From: a virus
Length of the DNA: 52,881 bases
Reading direction: 5' to 3' (one strand)
IMG/VR virus record: IMGVR_UViG_3300020446_000014
Span: 1-52,881 of that record
The translations under genes were made by a program, and so were the position numbers. Below the pieces are notes generated by a model. It was not told where the DNA came from and did no database searches. It was given only the letters and a program-made list of their open reading frames with translations. Below, piece by piece: positions 9,719-16,587 of this stretch (position 1 is its first letter; each line of letters starts with the position of its first letter).

Positions 9719-10786
9719 ATGCCAGATAATAATAAGATAATTTTAGGTACAAATGATGATACTTATATTGCTGCAGATGATGCAGGAAATATAATATTAC
9801 AACACGAGGGAGGAAATAGAGTTTCTATGTCCAATACCTCTATAACTCCTGCTAGTAATGAGCAGATAGACTTAGGGTCTTCAACAAATAAATTTAGAGA
9901 TTTATATATATCTTCTAATTCTTTATTTGTAGGAAATACAAAAATATCAGCTGATCCAACTACGGGCGAATTAACTTCTGCTGTAGCAAATAATCAAGGA
10001 GTATTTGGAGCACCAGCAGCAATTGGAGGCGCTGATACTAGTAATTTAAATAATCCACAAGAAACATTGCTAGCTGTATGGAAGGGAGGAACTGCTTTAG
10101 GAGGAGATAATCCAACTACATTTCAGTTTGAAAATAATGCTGGAACGAATATTCCTAGCCCAATTATAGGTCATGCAACCGGTACAATAAATGGACCTGG
10201 AGGAATAGCTATTAATCATCCACTGCTTCAAACAAGAGTGCGATATGGTTCTAGTTATACTAATGTACCACTAGGAAATGCTACGCTTAAACTTAAAAAT
10301 AAAGGAAATATTCCATCTGGACAATTTATGTATGATGATGGTAATACTCCTAGTACTCCTGGTTATAGTATAAATCCTAATTTTGATCATTTAAAATTAG
10401 TTTATTATGAAGAAGGAATGGAAGGAGGATTTCCATTTTCAGGAACACCCACATATAATTATTACTGGAGAGTATTAGATGCAAACGGAAATGATGTTAA
10501 TTTATGGGATGGAGTTGATTTTTTCGCTTATAGTCCATTAGCTAATTTACAGTTTGGTCACAACTCAGATCCAGGTGGTTGGGGATTCCTAGATGTAGTT
10601 GTTAGAAATGCGACTGATCCTACTTGGGAATTGTATGAATCAACTAATCAAGTTGAAATTGAAGGAAGTATAAAAATTAAAGGAGAACCATATTCTAGTC
10701 AAGGAGTATTAATAAAAGACAACGCTGGTAGTTATAGAAGAATAACAGTAGATACAGTAGGTAATGTAAGTAGTGTATTAGTATAA
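9719..10786 (+). CDS. Tail fibre-type structural protein (355 aa)
   Basis: The N-terminus contains IDLGSSTNKFRDLYISSNSL, the short repeat often found in tail fibres of marine phages, preceded by ADDAGNIILQHEGGNRV, which parallels the N-terminus of the upstream fibre. The middle is Gly/Asn/Pro-rich beta sequence and the C-terminus (GSYRRITVDTVGNV) looks like a trimerisation end. Likely a second fibre or spike subunit sharing the same virion attachment. No catalytic residues are recognised. Confidence 0.72.
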   Translation: MPDNNKIILGTNDDTYIAADDAGNIILQHEGGNRVSMSNTSITPASNEQIDLGSSTNKFRDLYISSNSLFVGNTKISADPTTGELTSAVANNQGVFGAPAAIGGADTSNLNNPQETLLAVWKGGTALGGDNPTTFQFENNAGTNIPSPIIGHATGTINGPGGIAINHPLLQTRVRYGSSYTNVPLGNATLKLKNKGNIPSGQFMYDDGNTPSTPGYSINPNFDHLKLVYYEEGMEGGFPFSGTPTYNYYWRVLDANGNDVNLWDGVDFFAYSPLANLQFGHNSDPGGWGFLDVVVRNATDPTWELYESTNQVEIEGSIKIKGEPYSSQGVLIKDNAGSYRRITVDTVGNVSSVLV

Positions 10787-10810
10787 TCAATAGCATTAAA
10801 AATTAAAAAT

Positions 10811-11035
10811 ATGACAATAGACGAAGCTAACGCAAGAGATGAGGCAAAATGGTGGGCTAATTTTAGAGCTCAAAGAAATGCAAAGTTAAAAAGTAGTGAC
10901 TGGACACAAGGCGCTGATGTACCTGATAGTATAAAAACACCTTATGCTGTTTATAGGCAGGAACTTAGAGATGCTCCAGTGAATTCTTCAACGGAGAATG
11001 GAAAAATAGTATGGCCAACTGAGCCATCAATATAA
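10811..11035 (+). CDS. Phage tail assembly chaperone-like protein (74 aa)
   Basis: The pattern WANFRAQRNAKLKSSDWTQG, ADVPDSIKTPYAVYRQELRD and a closing VWPTEP matches the phage tail assembly chaperone / tail-fibre assembly family (PF16778): R..LL..SDW, D.P..., W..YR..LRD, WP..P. Proteins of this type help fold or assemble fibres. It is the last gene of the left rightward unit and lies just before a strong terminator. The family call is fairly strong; the exact client, probably one or both preceding fibres, is inferred. Confidence 0.75.
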   Translation: MTIDEANARDEAKWWANFRAQRNAKLKSSDWTQGADVPDSIKTPYAVYRQELRDAPVNSSTENGKIVWPTEPSI

Positions 11036-11041
11036 ATAATT

Positions 11042-11067
11042 AAGGGGCTTTGCGGCCCCTTTTTTTT
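11042..11067 (+). terminator. Intrinsic terminator between convergent transcription units
   Basis: Perfect 7-bp inverted repeat AAGGGGC / GCCCCTT (11042-11048 and 11055-11061) with a six-base loop and a run of eight T (11060-11067). It ends the plus-strand fibre unit. The last codons of the minus-strand reductase gene lie within the T tract. The minus-strand copy has a poorer T run, so it mainly serves the plus strand. Confidence 0.88.
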
Positions 11068-12808
11068 ATCCATCACACGATATGCAATCAGGATTCATAG
11101 CGTTTGCGGCTATATCACCGCGAAGTACAGATTCTGTTCTCATATAATATAAGGTTTTTATACCTCGTTTCCATGCTTCTAAATGTACTTTATTAATCCA
11201 TTTAGGTTCAGCAACAGAAGGAAACGCTAAATTTAAACTTACAGATTGATCTATATAATCTTGTCTTATACCTGCTTGACCTATTAATTCTAATTGATTT
11301 ATTTCTTTAAATGTTTTAAATACATTTTTTACAGGCTCACCATCTTCTTCGGTAAGTCTTCCTGAGTGATCGTAATACCATCCATCGAGTTTTTTAATTC
11401 CTTGAACGGATCCACCGTCTTCCAAAATTTTATCCCAAGTTTCTTTATTGTCGATTCCAATTTTTCTTAATATTTTTTTAAGTTCTTTATTTTTTCTAAT
11501 AAATGTTCCCTTAGCTGATTGTTCAGTAAACACATTAGCCGCCCAAGGTTCAATACCAGGTGATACATTACCCGATAGCTTACTATTTGAAACCGTTGGA
11601 GCTATTGATCTTAAATGTGTATTTCTAAAACCTGTACCAACACACCATAAAGGTTCACCATATATTTCAGCTAAAGCTCTTGAAGCTCTTTCAGTTTCAA
11701 TTTTTATTTTTGAAAATATTTCCCGCGTTTTGAATTGCGCTAATAAACCTTCGAAAGCTATTCCCTTTTTCTGTAATAGGCTGTGCCACCCAAGGACACC
11801 TAATCCAAGTGCCCTCCCTTTTTCCGCACTGCGTACAGAGTTCTCGAATCCCTTCATATTCTTTGCTCGTTGAATAAATTCTTCCAGCACACCGTCCAGG
11901 AACCAAGTTGCGTCGTAAATTAAATTCGTATTCTTCCATTCGTCGTATTTATCTAAATTTAAAGATGACAAGCAACAAACAAATGAATGTGACTCGTCAG
12001 TATGTAATGTTATTTCACTACATATGTTTGTCATATGAACTTTAAGTCCATTTGACTTATACGCTTTTGGGTTACTTTTGTTTGTATTTCCCTTAAATAA
12101 GATATAAGGTTCTCCAGTTGCTTTACGTTTCTGGAGTAGCTTACCCCACTTTCTTCTAGCGTCTTTATCTCCTCTATCAAGTTTTCGCATAAACTTGTCG
12201 CCGACCACAGCGCACTGGTGGAGATTGAGGGATTGTCTATTGACATCGCCTTTCGGTTCTCTGATCTCCAACCATTCTTCAAAGTCGGAATGATCAATAT
12301 TGATATTAACTGATGCAGCTCCTCTGCGGACAGATCCTTGATTAGTGGCGAGTATTGTTGAATCATAGATTTTGCAAAAAGGCACCACGCCGTCACTTGT
12401 TCCATTACCTGTAATTTTAGCTCCAGCGGGTCTAATCATATTAACTCCTATTCCAACACCGCCGCCATGCTTGGCTAAGAGCATCATTTCTAAATTTTTA
12501 TTCCCTATATCTTGTATACTATCTGCAACATCAATACCAAAACAACTAATAGGCAAACCTCTGTCTGTGCCTGTATTAGACAACACTGGTGAAGCTAAAC
12601 ACAACCAACCATCCCATATGTACTGGAAAAATTTATCGGCCATTTCAGGCTTATATAAACGCCTCGCAACAGTTTTTGCAACACGCATATACGCTTCTTT
12701 AGGTGACTCACCGTTGTATAAATAACCACCAGCTATTGTTTTTTTATAGACATCTGTATCTCCCCATACAGGATAGTCTTCACCTTTTTTCCAGTTACTA
12801 TTCCACAT
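11066..12808 (-). CDS. nrdA: Class Ia ribonucleoside-diphosphate reductase, alpha subunit
   Basis: Reduces ribonucleotides to deoxyribonucleotides with NrdB. The 580 residues carry the reductase hallmarks: redox cysteine in SCFGID (C89), catalytic N-x-C-x-E in MTNICSEITL (N261, C263, E265), second redox cysteine in VCCLSSLNL, the YY radical-relay pair in KTLYYMRT, and a C-terminal CISC. It is much shorter than the roughly 760-residue E. coli enzyme. The protein begins directly in the catalytic region, so the N-terminal ATP-cone that senses dATP is missing, which suggests escape from overall activity inhibition. It is the last gene of the leftward replication operon, separated from nrdB by three small genes. 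Confidence 0.95.
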   Translation of the reverse strand: MWNSNWKKGEDYPVWGDTDVYKKTIAGGYLYNGESPKEAYMRVAKTVARRLYKPEMADKFFQYIWDGWLCLASPVLSNTGTDRGLPISCFGIDVADSIQDIGNKNLEMMLLAKHGGGVGIGVNMIRPAGAKITGNGTSDGVVPFCKIYDSTILATNQGSVRRGAASVNINIDHSDFEEWLEIREPKGDVNRQSLNLHQCAVVGDKFMRKLDRGDKDARRKWGKLLQKRKATGEPYILFKGNTNKSNPKAYKSNGLKVHMTNICSEITLHTDESHSFVCCLSSLNLDKYDEWKNTNLIYDATWFLDGVLEEFIQRAKNMKGFENSVRSAEKGRALGLGVLGWHSLLQKKGIAFEGLLAQFKTREIFSKIKIETERASRALAEIYGEPLWCVGTGFRNTHLRSIAPTVSNSKLSGNVSPGIEPWAANVFTEQSAKGTFIRKNKELKKILRKIGIDNKETWDKILEDGGSVQGIKKLDGWYYDHSGRLTEEDGEPVKNVFKTFKEINQLELIGQAGIRQDYIDQSVSLNLAFPSVAEPKWINKVHLEAWKRGIKTLYYMRTESVLRGDIAANAMNPDCISCDG

Positions 12809-13016
12809 TAGTTTTTTTCTTTTTATTATTCATTTCTTTCGAAATATCTTTCTGTAAATCTTCCAGTGCTTTTTCGTACCCGTCAAATTTCTTCACTAGG
12901 CTCATCGTCCCAATAGATAAATCTCTGAGATTGTTCATTTCGTTTATTATTTGTTGTACGTTTTGGCCCAGAACTTCTATCCTGTTCCACATTTCTATTA
13001 GTTTGCTTTCTTTCAT
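12798..13016 (-). CDS. Small coiled-coil protein between nrdB and nrdA
   Basis: 72 residues, mostly heptad-like helix (IEVLGQNVQQIINEMNNLRDL...) with a very basic tail (NNKKKKTNVE). Its 3' end overlaps the nrdA start by eleven bases, and its start overlaps the stop of the upstream membrane-protein gene, so it is translationally coupled. No family is recognised. It could be a reductase accessory protein or an unrelated small protein. Confidence 0.65.
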   Translation of the reverse strand: MKESKLIEMWNRIEVLGQNVQQIINEMNNLRDLSIGTMSLVKKFDGYEKALEDLQKDISKEMNNKKKKTNVE

Positions 13017-13276
13017 TATGCATTAAAATAATATATTATATAACCTATTATAACGTTTAAATTAACTATTACTAAATTCCATTGCTTAGCCAACCAAACT
13101 TGTGGTAATGCTAATGCTCCACCTATTATATAGGTGTAAATACCCATATCACCATAAGAAAGTAAATATGGAGACATCATAATAAACGCTGCCCCCATAT
13201 ACCCTAATCTATTAGATAATCTTTCTAACGGTGAAAGTCTACGAGGCTTTACTAGATTTTTTAAGTATTTTTTCAT
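13016..13276 (-). CDS. Small integral membrane protein
   Basis: 86 residues with a basic N-terminus (KKYLKNLVKPRRLSPLERL) and two to three hydrophobic segments (LGYMGAAFIMMSPYLLSY, IYTYIIGGALALPQVWL, LVIVNLNVIIGYIIYY). Its start lies inside the preceding small zinc-finger gene in another frame. No family is recognised. Membrane topology is confident; function is unknown. Confidence 0.7.
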   Translation of the reverse strand: MKKYLKNLVKPRRLSPLERLSNRLGYMGAAFIMMSPYLLSYGDMGIYTYIIGGALALPQVWLAKQWNLVIVNLNVIIGYIIYYFNA

Positions 13277-13385
13277 TATTTAAATAAGGATAAAGATGTT
13301 CTTTTTCCCAATGCATTCTGTATTCATAACCATCAGGAAATTGTTCATCACATTGACTACATTTAATTATATTTTTTTTTACCAT
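13239..13385 (-). CDS. Single C2H2 zinc-finger miniprotein (48 aa)
   Basis: ATG at 13385 overlaps the nrdB stop (ATGGTAA). The product fits the classical C2H2 finger spacing C-x2-C-x3-F-x5-aromatic-x2-H-x4-H: CSQCDEQF, then a tyrosine five residues after the phenylalanine, RMH, WEKEH. A basic tail follows (KILKKSSKAS). Such an exact match in 48 codons is unlikely by chance. DNA, RNA or protein binding cannot be told apart from sequence. Its last 38 bases overlap the membrane-protein gene start in another frame. Confidence 0.68.
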   Translation of the reverse strand: MVKKNIIKCSQCDEQFPDGYEYRMHWEKEHLYPYLNNEKILKKSSKAS

Positions 13386-14347
13386 ATATCCTCAAAATCT
13401 TCTCCTTCGTTTGCTTTAGAATAATCAGTAGGCCTAACTGCAAAGAAATCAGTGTGAGTATGACCACCGGTAAGATGATAAAACCAATCGAGATTGCTTG
13501 CTGATTTTTCTTTAAAAGCAAAGTACCCCCCGAGGTCGAGGTAGCCAAGTTCTGATAACTTTTCATTAAGTCTTTTTCTAATAAATTGTTTAAGATCGTC
13601 GGCTTTAAGGTTTTCAATATCACCTTGTTCGAACATTTTATCAATGTATCGCTCTTCTGCTTCAAGCATTGTTTCTGCTGCTTTAATAACATCTTCTCTA
13701 CAATCTTCTAATAATGTTTTATTTTCTTGACACATATGTCTAAATAATTGACAACCCATTCTACTATGTAATGATTCATCTCTTACAGACCATTTCATTT
13801 GTTGTCCAATACCCTTGAGTAAATTACGTAATTGGAAGCTATAAAGAACAGCAAAAGCAGAATAGAGACTAACTCCCTCTGCGAATGCACTAAATATTGC
13901 CAATGATCTACCAATACCCACGGGATCGTTACCATCGTAAGCAACGAGATTATCAAATCTATCAGCCGTTGTCGGCTCATGTAAAAATGCTTCAAAGTTT
14001 TCAAGTCCTAAAGTTTCGTTTAAATAACTATATGCAACCGCATGAATAGTTTCTTGTGATCCAAACATCATTGCCATTTGTTGTATTTCATGCTTCGGAA
14101 ACCATGATACAACTTTTTGTGTCCAGTAATCAGACACCGCACACTCTGTTTGCGCAAAACCCAGTAAAATATTTCCAACCAAGTTTTTCTCTGAGTCTGT
14201 AAGCTTTTCGTTCCAATCCTTGACATCACCTGACATTGGTATCTCGGTATGTAACCAGAACGCTTGAGCTTGTTTAAGCCATCCCTCAGTATAGTATTCG
14301 GGGTATTCAAATGGTTTATACGGTATTCTTTCATCAAATAATCCCAT
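13379..14347 (-). CDS. nrdB: Class Ia ribonucleoside-diphosphate reductase, beta subunit
   Basis: Supplies the tyrosyl radical to NrdA. Counting from the chosen start (MGLFDERIPYKPF), the di-iron ligands are E68, E99, H102, E157, E191 and H194 (TECAVSD, QETIHAVAY, FAEGVSLY, RDESLHS). Y106, four residues after H102, is the expected radical tyrosine. The length of 322 is normal for NrdB. An in-frame ATG exists at 14476, but it would add 43 residues unlike NrdB that simply read through another small gene, so ATG 14347 (TAATG overlap) is preferred. The C-terminal tail (NEGEDFEDIW) is acidic and could dock to NrdA. Confidence 0.95.
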   Translation of the reverse strand: MGLFDERIPYKPFEYPEYYTEGWLKQAQAFWLHTEIPMSGDVKDWNEKLTDSEKNLVGNILLGFAQTECAVSDYWTQKVVSWFPKHEIQQMAMMFGSQETIHAVAYSYLNETLGLENFEAFLHEPTTADRFDNLVAYDGNDPVGIGRSLAIFSAFAEGVSLYSAFAVLYSFQLRNLLKGIGQQMKWSVRDESLHSRMGCQLFRHMCQENKTLLEDCREDVIKAAETMLEAEERYIDKMFEQGDIENLKADDLKQFIRKRLNEKLSELGYLDLGGYFAFKEKSASNLDWFYHLTGGHTHTDFFAVRPTDYSKANEGEDFEDIW

Positions 14348-14496
14348 TATATTTTTTCTATTTCTATGCATAAATCTACAAAAGGTAGATAAAACACGTG
14401 TTGTACATAATCTTTTTCTACATAAGATCTCATACCAAGCAATATACCTGGATATAGTCCTATAGTTATTTCCCAATTATCTGGAACTAATCTCAT
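14347..14496 (-). CDS. Small conserved-looking phage protein (49 aa)
   Basis: ATG at 14496 overlaps the previous stop (ATGA) and its TAA overlaps the nrdB ATG (TAATG). The product (ITIGLYPGILLGMRSYV, then VFYLPFVDLCIEIEK) has a balanced residue pattern unlike random AT-rich translation. I recall similar small proteins next to reductase or replication genes of Bacteroidota phages. Function unknown. Confidence 0.65.
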   Translation of the reverse strand: MRLVPDNWEITIGLYPGILLGMRSYVEKDYVQHVFYLPFVDLCIEIEKI

Positions 14497-14627
14497 TTGC
14501 CTTGACCTTTATAAAGTTTAACATAATTTTTACTGGTTTTTAATTTAGATGTTTTGCTTTTAGCGTGCACACCTTTTCTTTTTATTTTCTTTTTTTGTGT
14601 ATAATTACTTATTATATTTTTAGCCAT
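14493..14627 (-). CDS. Very small basic protein (44 aa)
   Basis: ATG at 14627 and a stop overlapping the next start. Highly basic (KKKIKRKGVHAKSKTSKLK, then KNYVKLYKGQGK). The KGVHAKSKTSKLK segment is a recurrent small-protein motif that I recall from Bacteroidota phage genomes. Likely RNA- or DNA-binding by charge; no activity is evident. Confidence 0.62.
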   Translation of the reverse strand: MAKNIISNYTQKKKIKRKGVHAKSKTSKLKTSKNYVKLYKGQGK

Positions 14628-14793
14628 AACATTTTATATTATACTGATCATGTATTTCAACAAGTTCTTTATATTTTAAATACCCTCTGTTCTCAATCGT
14701 CCATTTAATCCATTTTTCTATCTGGCGATTGGCATAATGCTTTCTAGCTATTTGTTTCGCATCTCCTTTATTATGCCTATTACTCTGTCGCAT
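14620..14793 (-). CDS. Small hypothetical protein (57 aa)
   Basis: ATG at 14793 lies inside the 3' end of the preceding nuclease gene in another frame; the stop overlaps the following start. The C-terminal core (HYANRQIEKWIKWTIENRG, then YLKYKELVEIHDQY) is a plausible helical domain with conserved-looking aromatic residues. Function unknown. The overlap with two neighbours lowers confidence slightly. Confidence 0.55.
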   Translation of the reverse strand: MRQSNRHNKGDAKQIARKHYANRQIEKWIKWTIENRGYLKYKELVEIHDQYNIKCYG

Positions 14794-15197
14794 TCTTTTT
14801 GATTTTGTGGTTTAAATAAAACGTAATCAGGAAATTGTTCAGAAACTAATCTTTTAAATAATTTCCATCTTATAGGAAACGATTCATTTGCTCTACCTTT
14901 TGTTTCTATTATAAAGTCGTCTCCTATAAAATCTGGTGTATATTTTATAGGTAATATTCTTTTACCTCCTCTATTAACTAATTCACCCTTTCCATTGGCT
15001 TGTCTTTCAAAAGATTGATTAGCTAAATGAAAACCGTTTATTAAAACAAATGTTTCACCTTCGTATTTAGCTTTTATCTTATGTTTTTTTAAAGCCATAT
15101 ACATATAGCGCTCAAGACCAGAAGCAAAGTTAACACCATCATAAGATATTTTCTTTGCTGTTACTGGACCTCTTTTTCTTTTAATTTTCTTGCGCAT
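14748..15197 (-). CDS. PD-(D/E)XK endonuclease, T7 endonuclease I / DUF1064-like
   Basis: 149 residues. An N-terminal basic tail leads into FASGLERYMYMALKK (possible first acidic residue), then IKYTPDFIGDDFIIETKGR, where D and the E-x-K triad give a PD-(D/E)XK active site, followed by a helix (PIRWKLFKRLVSEQF). Layout and size suit junction-resolving endonucleases of the T7 gp3 type or the DUF1064 group. It would process branched replication intermediates or degrade host DNA. It lies among nucleotide-metabolism genes and overlaps both neighbours. The nuclease fold is confident; the substrate is not. Confidence 0.75.
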   Translation of the reverse strand: MRKKIKRKRGPVTAKKISYDGVNFASGLERYMYMALKKHKIKAKYEGETFVLINGFHLANQSFERQANGKGELVNRGGKRILPIKYTPDFIGDDFIIETKGRANESFPIRWKLFKRLVSEQFPDYVLFKPQNQKECDRVIGIIKEMRNK

Positions 15198-15408
15198 CCC
15201 TTACATAACATTCTTCAATCTCATCACGTAAAACCATTCGTGCTTTTTCAAGATAGTTAACAGCATCCATAAGTTCTTCTTGTAGGTGCTGTAGCCATGT
15301 GTCTAGTGGTTGCTCATCATCAGCTAAAGTAACTTTATATTTTTTATAGCCAACGTCAGAACGTGATTTAATTTTATTAATTACTTGTTCAATTATTCTA
15401 TCTCTCAT
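15181..15408 (-). CDS. Small phage protein with helical EEL(M)DA motif
   Basis: 75 residues. The order (DVGYKKYKVTLADDEQPLDTWL, split here as DVGYKKYK and TLADDEQPLDTWLQHLQEEL, then MDAVNYLEKA) matches a small protein family common in phages, in which WLQHxxEExxDxxxYL resembles the metal-binding helices of MazG-type nucleotide pyrophosphatases. It directly follows a gene carrying a true MazG domain, which supports a nucleotide-pool role. Its start overlaps that gene by four bases. Catalysis by this short protein alone is uncertain. Confidence 0.65.
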   Translation of the reverse strand: MRDRIIEQVINKIKSRSDVGYKKYKVTLADDEQPLDTWLQHLQEELMDAVNYLEKARMVLRDEIEECYVRDAQEN

Positions 15409-16187
15409 AATGTATCTTTTACAAATGTTCCATCAATCATTCTACCAGTTCTATCAAAAATTTCATCATAAGCAGACTGAATACAGCTTTCAATGTCATA
15501 TCCGACCAATTTTGAGAGATTTGTAAGTACAACAACACTATCACCAATAGCGTCAATAATACCATTTTTATCGCCTTCAAGTATTGCTTTGGCGAGTTCT
15601 CCTGTTTCTTCATATAATTTAATTAATTGTGTCTTTGGATCACCTTCTTTATATATCCCTCGCTCATCTGCCCAGCTTCTAATAAGATCAAATATCTCTA
15701 CCTTATCATAAGTAGGTTTTGCTAAAAAAGCTTCATAATAAGCTTTATTATAAATAAAACAACGGTCATTGTTGTACATGGATGGCTTCACATTTGCTAG
15801 TATCCATTTTTTTGTTTCATTATTTATTTGAAACTCGCCAAGACTTGTTTTCCAAGATAGACCATCATTTTGATCTAATACCATTTCTAAGTCTTGTTTC
15901 TCACAATTAAACGTCGAGGTTTGTTCTGTGGGGTTAACTTTCATAGATTTAAGTTTTATTAAATTAGTATATAATTGTCTATCAACTTTATAGCCGTAGA
16001 ACTTTTGCAATTGTCTTTCCATCCAAGATGTTTTATCTACATTTCTTGATGAAAAAAGAATATCATATTCGTCTTTATTATATCCCTGTTCACTTTCAAC
16101 GCGTTTATTTAAATTACACGTCATTCCTATTTTTTGACCTGGAATGTGATAAATATAATATATTTTTTTATTGGTAGATTTTATCAT
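15405..16187 (-). CDS. GIY-YIG-like domain fused to MazG-type NTP pyrophosphohydrolase
   Basis: 260 residues in two parts. The N-terminal 85 residues have the GIY-YIG layout (IYYIYHIPGQKIGMTCNL, NKRVE, then SWMERQLQKFYGY with a candidate catalytic Glu). From about residue 165 the sequence is MazG-like: IFDLIRSWADERGIYKEGD, then YEETGELAKAI and IIDAIGDSVVVL carry the EExxE and DxxxD metal ligands. MazG proteins hydrolyse (d)NTPs to monophosphates. The GIY-YIG part may be a nuclease or a DNA-binding remnant. The gene is coupled to the CAP-domain gene upstream and a MazG-helix-like small gene downstream. Both domains are recognisable; how they cooperate is unknown. Confidence 0.8.
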   Translation of the reverse strand: MIKSTNKKIYYIYHIPGQKIGMTCNLNKRVESEQGYNKDEYDILFSSRNVDKTSWMERQLQKFYGYKVDRQLYTNLIKLKSMKVNPTEQTSTFNCEKQDLEMVLDQNDGLSWKTSLGEFQINNETKKWILANVKPSMYNNDRCFIYNKAYYEAFLAKPTYDKVEIFDLIRSWADERGIYKEGDPKTQLIKLYEETGELAKAILEGDKNGIIDAIGDSVVVLTNLSKLVGYDIESCIQSAYDEIFDRTGRMIDGTFVKDTL

Positions 16188-16587
16188 ATTTAGCTACAAC
16201 AAAAATTGACTCAGCGTTTTCAGATATTCCAAATCCAACTTTACTTATATCAGGATAAATCATTTGGTAAAATGGAACTCTATTGTCATCTTCTGATAAT
16301 GTCCAGTGAACTACTGCATCTAATATATAATTAACTTGTTGATTATAATATTCTTTATCTAAAGCATATATAGTTTCACCATATAAATCATCTTCGTGAG
16401 TGAAATTATTAGTTGCTGCTATATGATTTGCCCAAGCTTGTGCTTTGTTAGATAATTCTTTATCATAAGATAGTAAATCTAAATTATAATAACTTCTTAT
16501 ATTGTTTTGAAAATTTAACGCAGTAAAATATTCTACCTGCGCATTTATAAAAATTGGAAATAATAAAATTAAAATTAGTTTTTTCAT
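16168..16587 (-). CDS. Secreted CAP/SCP-domain protein
   Basis: 139 residues with a clear signal peptide (MKKLILILLFPIFINAQ, cleavage near residue 17). The mature part resembles the CAP (SCP/PR-1) fold: LNFQNNIRSYYNLDLL, LSNKAQAWANHIAA, NNFTHEDD, then VVHWTLSEDDNRVPF and KVGFGISENAESIFVV. It has the family-type His and Glu positions (FTHED, GISENAE). The protein should be exported to the periplasm or medium. It sits inside the nucleotide/replication operon between thyA and the MazG fusion, overlapping both by a few bases. A role in envelope modification or superinfection exclusion is possible but not shown. Confidence 0.72.
   Translation of the reverse strand: MKKLILILLFPIFINAQVEYFTALNFQNNIRSYYNLDLLSYDKELSNKAQAWANHIAATNNFTHEDDLYGETIYALDKEYYNQQVNYILDAVVHWTLSEDDNRVPFYQMIYPDISKVGFGISENAESIFVVAKYDKIYQ

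Noticed and set aside
14348-14476. 43-residue N-terminal extension of nrdB
   Set aside because: It is not part of the NrdB family and reads through the 49-aa small gene in another frame. The ATG at 14347 gives the family start.
14590-14640. Homopolymer-rich patches near 14590 as frameshift sites
   Set aside because: Every neighbouring small ORF closes cleanly with its own start and stop, so no frameshift is needed.
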